Part shown: positions 6,332 to 11,116 of the stretch, piece by piece
Layout of the letters: every line of letters begins with the position of its first letter
How positions within the stretch are numbered: the stretch's first letter is position 1
Assembly (NCBI GenBank): GCA_013696265.1
Contig: JACCYX010000238.1
Span: forward strand, 1-11,116
Reading direction: 5' to 3'
DNA length: 11,116 bases
Source: Chloroflexia bacterium
GTDB taxonomy: Bacteria; Chloroflexota; Chloroflexia; Thermomicrobiales; UBA6265
The notes under the pieces: generated by a model
Told to the model about the DNA's origin: nothing
Database searches by the model: none
What the model saw: only the letters and a program-made list of their open reading frames with translations
Position numbers and translations under genes: made by a program

Positions 6332-7507
6332 ATGCACCGATTCCGTTCCATTCAACGCGCGCCGAATTGGCGCCGGCTGCTGCTCCTGGCGCTCGCCGGC
6401 GTCATCTGCCTCGGCGCGCTGACCCTGCCATCGATCGCCGCCCAGCCCACCTTCCCGCCGCTACCGACTCAACCGCCCCAGCCCACCTTCCCGCCGTTGC
6501 CGACATTGCCGCCGCTGCCCACCTTCCCGCCGCAACCGACCCAGCCGCCGCAGCCTACCCAACCGGTCGAGCCCACGGCGCCGCCCACCAGCCCACCGAC
6601 CGCCGAACCGACCGCGCCACCAACCGAAGCGCCAACCGAGGCGCCCACCGCGCCGCCAACCGAACAACCCACCGCGCCGCCAACCGCCCCACCGCCACCA
6701 CCACCCCCGGCCGCGCCCACCAGTCCGCCGCCGCCCCAGCCGACGGCACCGCCCGCGCCCCAATCGGTGGACGAGGCGGAGATTACGTGCGAGATCGCGG
6801 ACACAACCGGCCCCATCCCTGGCACGCCGGTCCCGGTTGCGGACGATGACGCCTGGACGCTCTACACCTGCGAACTCGACCTCGATTTCGGTCCGGTCGC
6901 ATCGCTCGCCCTCCGCGGGACAACGGACACCCCTGGCTGGCGCGTGATCCTCGTCGACGGGGACGCTCCTGACACCCCCGGCCTGCTCAACGCCAGCAAC
7001 GAGCGGCTCGACCTCGATGGACTCGACGAGACCCAAACCGCTCTCTTCCTGATCGGCGTCCAGCCAAGCTGCACCGCCTTCAAGGCCGCCACGATCGACC
7101 TCGACATCGCCGGCACCCGCCCTGGAGACGACGGCGCGACGGTGGAAACGACCGGCAGCGTCCCGCTCACCGTCCCGTCCGACCCGCCGCCAGCCGTGGC
7201 GCTCCAATCGCTCGCCCTGGCTGGCGATGGCGGCGCCGCTTCCTTGACGATCGGATACGAGAACGCCCCCGCCCGCTGCGGCTGGCAGGTGCTCGTGACG
7301 CTCGGCGGGAGCGAATCCGGGGCCATCACGATCGACTCGCTCACCGGCCCGGACGGCCTCACCGGCGCGATCGCGGACGGCATGCTGTCGATCCTGGTCC
7401 CCGCCGGCGAGGACGATCCCACCAGCGGCACGATCGAGGTCGCGCTCAGTCTTACCGACGAGGCCGCGATTGAAACCATCCTCGTCGAGGCGGTGACATT
7501 CCCATGA
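6332..7507 (+). CDS. Secreted protein C: long Pro-rich stalk plus two GW-type beta domains
   Basis: A 391-residue exported protein of unrecognised family. An Arg-rich start and hydrophobic core (16-32) end in SIAA-Q, giving cleavage near 37/38. Residues 38-143 are a Pro/Thr/Gln/Glu stalk that opens with 12-residue repeats of the form QPTFPPLPTQPP. Domain 1 (about 150-272) has Cys153, Cys170 and Cys227, with ELDLDFG (171-177) and DTPGWRVILV (199-208). Domain 2 (about 280-391) has Cys296 in APARCGWQVLVTL (292-304). DFG followed by a GWxV strand recalls the first half of a WxL domain; the W-x-L end is not seen. The ribosome-binding site before ATG 6332 is weak. The last codons overlap the start of DUF916-2 by 4 bp (ATGA, 7504-7507), which implies coupled translation and a physical partnership. 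By analogy it is the wall-presented partner of DUF916-2. Confidence 0.83.
   Translation: MHRFRSIQRAPNWRRLLLLALAGVICLGALTLPSIAAQPTFPPLPTQPPQPTFPPLPTLPPLPTFPPQPTQPPQPTQPVEPTAPPTSPPTAEPTAPPTEAPTEAPTAPPTEQPTAPPTAPPPPPPPAAPTSPPPPQPTAPPAPQSVDEAEITCEIADTTGPIPGTPVPVADDDAWTLYTCELDLDFGPVASLALRGTTDTPGWRVILVDGDAPDTPGLLNASNERLDLDGLDETQTALFLIGVQPSCTAFKAATIDLDIAGTRPGDDGATVETTGSVPLTVPSDPPPAVALQSLALAGDGGAASLTIGYENAPARCGWQVLVTLGGSESGAITIDSLTGPDGLTGAIADGMLSILVPAGEDDPTSGTIEVALSLTDEAAIETILVEAVTFP
6443..6550 (+). repeat. Three tandem 36-bp repeats in the Pro-rich stalk
   Basis: Units at 6443-6478, 6479-6514 and 6515-6550 each begin CAGCCCACCTTCCCGCCG or one to two changes from it, and encode 12 residues of the form xPTFPPxPTxPP. 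A degraded fourth unit follows. In-frame units of this kind allow stalk length to change by slippage or recombination. Confidence 0.7.
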
Positions 7508-8814
7508 CTCTCCATCCCAACATCGTCATCCGCCGCCCCGCAACCGTCATTCCGAACGGAGTGAGGAATCCCTGTGCGAAGCACTTGAATCAGACGCGCA
7601 GCGTCTCCATCCTCCTCGCCCTGCTCCTGACCTTGACCATCGCGCCCGCCGCCACCGCCCAGGACACCGCCACCGATGTCCCCACACTCCTGATCCAGGC
7701 TGGGGACGGCACCCCCGCAAGCGCCTTCTACGCCGAAGTCGAACCCGGCCAGAACGCGGAGATCGAAATCAGCCTCGCCGTCGTCGCCGACGACCCGATC
7801 GACGTTACCACCGCCATCGCCAACGCCGTCTCGGCCCCGAACGGCGGCTTCAGCCTCGCCCCAACGGACGAGCCCCTAAGCGAACCCGCCACCTGGCTCG
7901 ACCTCGTAGGGGACCCGCTCACGCTCGAAACCGGCGAATCCGCCGCCCGCACGGTCGAGGTCGCCGTCCCGGCCGACGCCGAACCCGGCCAATACGTCGC
8001 CGCCCTCGCCCTGACCGCAACCGAACCCGTACCGATTCCTGGCGCCGATGGCGTCGGTCAACTCGCCCGTGCCTCGGCCGCGATCGCGATCACGGTCCCC
8101 GGCGAATTCGAAACCGGCTTCGACCTCGGCAACCCGGCCTTTGCCGGTTTGGGCTCCACCAGCGTGGTCCAGATACCGGTTGAAAACACCGGCACCGTCC
8201 CGGTCCACCCGCGGGGCACGCTCACGCTCGAGAGCCCTGACGGCGAATCAGTCGCGAACGTGCCGGTCACGATGGGCGCGGTCTTCGCCGGTGGCGAAAC
8301 CATGCTCCTGGCCACCCTGCCCGAATGGCCCCCGGCCGGCGACTACCAGCTCGCCGTCGACCTCACCGACGCCGACACCGGGGCTACGGCCGACCTCGCA
8401 AACAGCCCGCTCACCATCCCGGAACCGCCTCCCGGCGCGCGCGACCCCGAGCCCTTCGACCCGGCGGCGGATGACGCCTCGGTCAGCTTCGAGCGGGTCG
8501 CGATCGAGCCCCAGGGTTCGCCGCTGGAATCGGTCGAGGTCGCGATCGAGGTTTCCAACGTCGGCAATCCGATCCCGTCCGCGACGCTCACCCTGGAGGC
8601 GATCCGCGACGGCGCGCTCGTCGAGGAGGTCGTGATCGCCGACGACATCGCCCTGGCCGACGGCGTCACCAGCTACACCGCCGAGTACACGCCGGAGGGC
8701 GGCTACGGTTCCGGTATCTGGTCGTTCCGGGTCCGGCTCGACGCGATCGCCGCCGACGGCACCGCCACCCCGCTCATCCAGACCGGCACCGTCGCCAAAA
8801 TCGACGTGCCGTAA
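7504..8814 (+). CDS. DUF916-type (WxLIP-like) secreted cell-wall protein, copy 2
   Basis: A 436-residue protein from ATG 7504, with the same three-domain plan as the gene at 3849. The DUF916 part (about 60-199) has NAVSAPNGGF (107-116), TWLDLVG and VPADAEPGQYVAALAL (135-150), and ends ITVPG. The second domain (about 200-305) has FDLGNPAF, VENTGTVPVHPRGTL, MGAVFAGGE and GDYQLAVDLTDA; the third Ig-like domain spans about 325-435. The end (TVAKIDVP) has no membrane helix or sortase signal. The signal-peptide core is at 34-50, with cleavage ATA-Q at 52/53. It is thus preceded by about 27 unusual residues, encoded partly by an interspersed repeat. ATG 7504 is supported by GGTGA 7 nt upstream and the ATGA overlap. 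TTG 7585 would give a normal signal peptide but lacks a clear ribosome-binding site. Role by family: peptidoglycan binding and presentation of protein C. Confidence 0.87.
   Translation: MTLHPNIVIRRPATVIPNGVRNPCAKHLNQTRSVSILLALLLTLTIAPAATAQDTATDVPTLLIQAGDGTPASAFYAEVEPGQNAEIEISLAVVADDPIDVTTAIANAVSAPNGGFSLAPTDEPLSEPATWLDLVGDPLTLETGESAARTVEVAVPADAEPGQYVAALALTATEPVPIPGADGVGQLARASAAIAITVPGEFETGFDLGNPAFAGLGSTSVVQIPVENTGTVPVHPRGTLTLESPDGESVANVPVTMGAVFAGGETMLLATLPEWPPAGDYQLAVDLTDADTGATADLANSPLTIPEPPPGARDPEPFDPAADDASVSFERVAIEPQGSPLESVEVAIEVSNVGNPIPSATLTLEAIRDGALVEEVVIADDIALADGVTSYTAEYTPEGGYGSGIWSFRVRLDAIAADGTATPLIQTGTVAKIDVP
7545..7574. repeat. Interspersed GTCATTCC...GGAATC-type repeat inside the DUF916-2 N-terminus
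   Basis: CGTCATTCC (7545-7553), a short centre, then GGAATCCCTG (7565-7574) has the form of an intergenic repeat familiar from many bacterial genomes and metagenome contigs (GTCATTCxGAGCGxAGxGAxGAATC). ATTCC and GGAAT are inverted. Here it is read as VIPNGVRNPC. Its identity rests on memory of the repeat form, and copy number in this genome is unknown. Confidence 0.5.
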
Positions 8815-8822
8815 CGGCTCCA

Positions 8823-8892
8823 GGGGCGGACCTGGCTCGACCGCATACCCTATCTGGCCAGCCGCATTCCTGTCGAGCCTGTCGTCCGCCCC
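8823..8892. terminator. Long imperfect hairpin after DUF916-2
   Basis: GGGGCGGAC (8823-8831) pairs with GTCCGCCCC (8884-8892). GGCTCGAC (8834-8841) pairs with GTCGAGCC (8872-8879). Only a small internal loop (CT against TGTC) separates the two stems, giving 17 pairs over a 70-bp span. It begins nine bases after the stop. No T-run follows, so it may be a terminator, an mRNA-stabilising fold, or a REP-like element. Confidence 0.5.
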
Positions 8893-9209
8893 CGAAGCTC
8901 CCGCTCCCACCACCAGCGCTGGCCCAAATAGCCCAAATGGGCCATAGACACTTGACGTTTCGCGCCAGTATGGTGGGACCACGTTGGGACTTCGAATTAT
9001 GTGCAATGATCACTGTGGTGCGCCGTGGGTTACGGGGCAGGGCTACCCTCTCCCTCATCGAACCCTCGGACACGAGGTCGCCTGGATGGCCCTAGCGATC
9101 CCACGTTTCCCCGTCCCACGGACGGATGGCCTTTGGCACGAGGCGCCGCACCCCTGCGTTCCTGGTGAGGTTGTACGGGCATAACAAGAGCAAAGGACAG
9201 GGTGAACCC
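8893..9209. other. Spacer before the amidase gene
   Basis: No credible gene. It holds a 10-bp palindrome CCAGCGCTGG (8913-8922) and a direct repeat GCCCAAAT (8922-8929 and 8931-8938), 9 bp apart, whose ends GGCCCA/TGGGCC are also inverted. A good -35-like TTGACG lies at 8952-8957, but no matching -10 was found at 16-18 bp. CCGTGGG (9023-9029) and CCCACGG (9116-9122) are inverted at long range. The amidase promoter probably lies here but is not pinned down. Confidence 0.4.
8922..8943. promoter_or_regulatory. Possible operator: GCCCAAAT direct repeat
   Basis: Two GCCCAAAT copies at a 9-bp period, with GGCCCA at 8921-8926 inverted as TGGGCC at 8938-8943, lie just upstream of a TTGACG hexamer. 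The position would suit a regulator site for the amidase gene. No known regulator consensus was recognised. Confidence 0.22.
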
Positions 9210-10499
9210 ATGGCCGGCGAAACTGAAACAAACATCCCCTCCGACACGGAAGAGGCGCATGCCGATCCCGAATTCGAGGCCATGATCGAGCGCGTCTACA
9301 ATCAGGAACAGGCGCGGGGCGGATTCGAGGACTCCACCGCGGGCACCAGATCGGCTCCGCCCTCCTATCGGGACGAGAGTGGAACCTTTTTCATTGGCCG
9401 CGAATTTACGCTGAAGGAGTTCGCCCGCTGGTTCAAGGCCCAGCGGCTCGGATCCCGCCCGTTCAACGCCGTGGGGTACCACCACACTTGGAAGCCCGTG
9501 CCGGAAACGTGGGCCGGCGTGCCCTCGTTGCAGGGCATCTTCAACTTCTTCAGAGACGAACGCGGCTGGCCCGAGGGGCTCGGACCACAAATCTGGGTCT
9601 ATTCTGGCGAGGGCCGCTACAAGAACGGCTCGCCCCGGATCTACGTGGGTACCCACCCCGCCCATAACGGCGCCGGCATCCTCAACCGCAACGGCCGCTG
9701 GCTCCACATCGAACACATCTACAACGGTGACAAAGCCTCCTTCAGCGAGGCGATGAAAAAGGTCAGCGGCGCCGTGCTCGCCATCGTTTGCTCTCCGCAT
9801 CCCCACGCCGACCGCACGATTCCGTACACCTTCGTCCGCAAGGGCGTCAACAACCCGGACACCCCGCTCGGGATCATGTACCATCGCGACGAGAATCCGA
9901 ATTGGGCACCCGGAGAACCGCCGAAGTCATGCCCTGGCCTGAAGGTTTCCCACGACAACCTCGACGACGACCTCATCCGCTACGCGAACGAGTGGGCCAA
10001 CGGCGATGGCGGCGATGACGGCGAACCCGTCGATGAGCGAGGGGTCTTCACCGTTGGCGCCACCGCCAACGTCCGCGGCGGACCCTCCCGCGCCCAGCCG
10101 GAACTCCGGAGCCTCGCCGCCGGCACGATCGTCGACACCAGTGGCTACACCGACGGGGGGGAAGAGGTCAACGGCTCCGCTCGCTGGTACCGGCTCAAGG
10201 ACGAAGCCGATGGCGCCAGTGGCGCGGCCGATTTCGTTCCCGAAACTGGCGCCCTCACCATTGACGCCACCGCCAACGTCCGCGGCGAACCGTCCCGCGC
10301 CCAGCCGGAACTCCGAAGCCTCGCCGCCGGCACGATCGTTGACACCAGTGGCTACACCGACGGGGGGGAAGAGGTCAACGGCTCCGCTCGCTGGTACCGG
10401 CTCAAGGACGAAGACGCCTGGATCCATGACAGCGGCGGCGCGTACGAACGCCGCGGCGAATGGGTCCACGACAGCGGTGGCACGTACGAGCGCCGCTAA
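9210..10499 (+). CDS. Amidase_2-type N-acetylmuramoyl-L-alanine amidase with two SH3-like repeats
   Basis: A 429-residue protein predicted to cut the amide between N-acetylmuramic acid and L-alanine in peptidoglycan. After a polar N-terminal region (1-55), the catalytic domain spans about 60-262. FNAVGYHHTWKP (85-96) offers the first zinc histidine (H91 or H92). GIMYHRDENP (221-230) and PPKSCPGLKV (237-246) give H225, K239 and C241, matching the His, Lys and Cys of T7 lysozyme-type amidases. Two SH3-like (SH3b) wall-binding repeats follow (about 284-332 and 353-401), each with ATANVRG-x-PSRAQPELR and ARWYRLKDE. The tail repeats xWxHDSGGxYERR twice. There is no signal peptide, so export would need a holin or other route, as for phage endolysins, unless it acts on lysis. 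ATG 9210 has AAAGGA and GGGTGA upstream; in-frame ATG 9126 has no such signal. It could be a domesticated phage lysin or a wall-remodelling enzyme tied to the surface genes. Confidence 0.83.
   Translation: MAGETETNIPSDTEEAHADPEFEAMIERVYNQEQARGGFEDSTAGTRSAPPSYRDESGTFFIGREFTLKEFARWFKAQRLGSRPFNAVGYHHTWKPVPETWAGVPSLQGIFNFFRDERGWPEGLGPQIWVYSGEGRYKNGSPRIYVGTHPAHNGAGILNRNGRWLHIEHIYNGDKASFSEAMKKVSGAVLAIVCSPHPHADRTIPYTFVRKGVNNPDTPLGIMYHRDENPNWAPGEPPKSCPGLKVSHDNLDDDLIRYANEWANGDGGDDGEPVDERGVFTVGATANVRGGPSRAQPELRSLAAGTIVDTSGYTDGGEEVNGSARWYRLKDEADGASGAADFVPETGALTIDATANVRGEPSRAQPELRSLAAGTIVDTSGYTDGGEEVNGSARWYRLKDEDAWIHDSGGAYERRGEWVHDSGGTYERR
10059..10206 (+). repeat. SH3-repeat DNA, copy 1 of 2
   Basis: This 148-bp segment recurs at 10266-10413 with four differences seen by eye, three of them silent or conservative in place. 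The period is 207 bp, or 69 codons. Each copy carries a run of seven Gs (10155-10161 here), a likely slippage site. Confidence 0.85.
10266..10413 (+). repeat. SH3-repeat DNA, copy 2 of 2
   Basis: Partner of the copy at 10059-10206, about 97% identical by eye. Such similarity at the DNA level, including third positions, points to a recent duplication or gene conversion. The G-run is at 10362-10368. Confidence 0.85.
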
Positions 10500-10542
10500 C
10501 CAGATCCCGTCCGCAATTCGTAAGGGAGCGCCCGTGTGTCCT

Positions 10543-10581
10543 CCCGCCGCCCCGCCGCCCCGCCGCCCCGCCGCCCCGCCG
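10543..10581. repeat. Microsatellite (CCCGCCGC), 4.9 copies
   Basis: Four perfect 8-bp units followed by seven bases of a fifth lie between the convergent amidase and HsdM genes. The tract is outside both coding regions. It is a candidate for length variation between strains. Confidence 0.85.
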
Positions 10582-10612
10582 TCGTGAAGGTGGCCGCCCG
10601 AACACGTCTGGA

Positions 10613-11116
10613 TCACTCCGTCCTCGCCAGATCGGCGTAGATCAGCGACATCTCGTCCAGCGCCGTTTGCAAGTCCTCGATGATCTCGGCGGCGATCAGG
10701 TCCGGCGCTTCCAGGCTGGCCGCATCGTCCAGGCTCTCGTCGCGCAGCCAGAAGATGTCGAGGTTCGCCTTGTCGCGGGCTACGAGCTGATCGTAGGTGT
10801 AGGACCGCCAGCGGCCATCCGGGTTCGCCTCCGACCATGTCTCTTCACGCACCTCGCGGTTGGCTGGATTGAAGCACTCCACGAACTCGTCCAGATCGCC
10901 TCGTGCCAGTTGCTTCGTCTTCAGCGTGAAATGCTTGTTGGTGCGGAGGTCGTAGATCCAGCGCCGCTCCGTCCACGGCCGGTCGCTGCCCGTCTTCGCG
11001 TCGAAGAAGAGCACGTTCGCCTTCACCCCCTGGGCGTAGAAGATGCCAGTCGGCAGCCGCAACAGGGTGTGGACGTCACACGTCTTCAACAGGTCGCGCC
11101 GGATCGTCTCCCCCGC
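10613..11116 (-). CDS. hsdM: Type I restriction-modification DNA methyltransferase subunit, C-terminal part (5' end outside window)
   Basis: The visible 167 residues are the C-terminal end of an N6-adenine methyltransferase (M subunit). This enzyme methylates adenine in the recognition site, using S-adenosylmethionine, in complex with a specificity subunit. The sequence GETIRRDLLKTCDVHTLLRL, then PTGIFYAQGVKANVLFFDA, is the standard late part of the catalytic domain. WIYDLRTNKHFTLK and NLDIFWLRDESLDD follow, with a helical tail DLIAAEIIEDLQTALDEM, all typical of HsdM. The SAM-binding and NPPF motifs lie outside. The stop is TGA at 10613-10615. No specificity or restriction gene follows it, since the next gene is the converging amidase; any hsdS or hsdR must lie upstream beyond 11116. 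The family call is secure. Confidence 0.92.
   Translation of the reverse strand, partial: AGETIRRDLLKTCDVHTLLRLPTGIFYAQGVKANVLFFDAKTGSDRPWTERRWIYDLRTNKHFTLKTKQLARGDLDEFVECFNPANREVREETWSEANPDGRWRSYTYDQLVARDKANLDIFWLRDESLDDAASLEAPDLIAAEIIEDLQTALDEMSLIYADLARTE

Noticed and set aside
6461..7207. Minus-strand frames with GGAVGG or Arg/Gly repeats
   Set aside because: These are shadows of the Pro-rich stalk of protein C; no ribosome-binding site or folded domain.
8952..8974. Promoter TTGACG with TATGGT before the amidase gene
   Set aside because: The spacer would be only 11 bp; no -10 is seen at 16-18 bp.

Overview
The window is GC-rich DNA (roughly two-thirds G+C by eye) with nine convincing protein genes. 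The two genes at the ends are cut off by the window edges. Secreted proteins with long Pro/Thr-rich linkers, an enolase-superfamily enzyme and a DHA2-type transporter of a familiar sequence style suggest a Chloroflexota bacterium, perhaps near Thermomicrobia. This is an inference from protein style, because no rRNA or marker gene is present.

Layout. Positions 1-1273, minus strand: an MR/MLE (enolase superfamily) enzyme, 5' part only, preceded by a GNAT acetyltransferase. Positions 1274-1874: a Pro/Thr-rich reading-frame remnant, then a good TATAAT promoter and a leader of about 205 nt. Positions 1875-5069, plus strand: module 1, made of two secreted beta-rich proteins (A and B) and a DUF916-type (WxLIP-like) secreted protein. 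Positions 5090-5989, minus strand: a DHA2/EmrB-type transporter that lacks its middle helices. Positions 6332-8814, plus strand: module 2, made of secreted protein C and a second DUF916-type protein, coupled by an ATGA overlap. Positions 9210-10499, plus strand: an amidase_2-type peptidoglycan amidase with two nearly identical SH3-like repeats. Positions 10613-11116, minus strand: the C-terminal part of a type I restriction methyltransferase (HsdM).

The main system is the pair of modules. In Firmicutes, WxL-domain surface proteins are encoded beside DUF916/DUF3324 proteins that bind peptidoglycan and present the WxL partner. Here both DUF916-type proteins show the NAV-x-PNGGF, PGxYVAAL and ITVPG-x-FDLG signatures. 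Proteins A, B and C carry a DFG start and an inner IQV or GWxV strand. A and B also share a TYxGTIT end strand, which resembles a WxL domain that has lost its terminal W-x-L. This looks like a diverged WxL/WxLIP-like cell-surface system, duplicated, with Pro-rich stalks on two of the small partners. No protein has a sortase signal or a C-terminal membrane anchor, and no sortase gene is visible.

Non-coding DNA in the modules is rich in structure: a leader with two mutually exclusive stems, three palindromes between protein B and DUF916-1, a 16-bp stem between convergent genes, and a long inverted repeat after DUF916-2. No tRNA, rRNA, CRISPR array or insertion sequence was seen.
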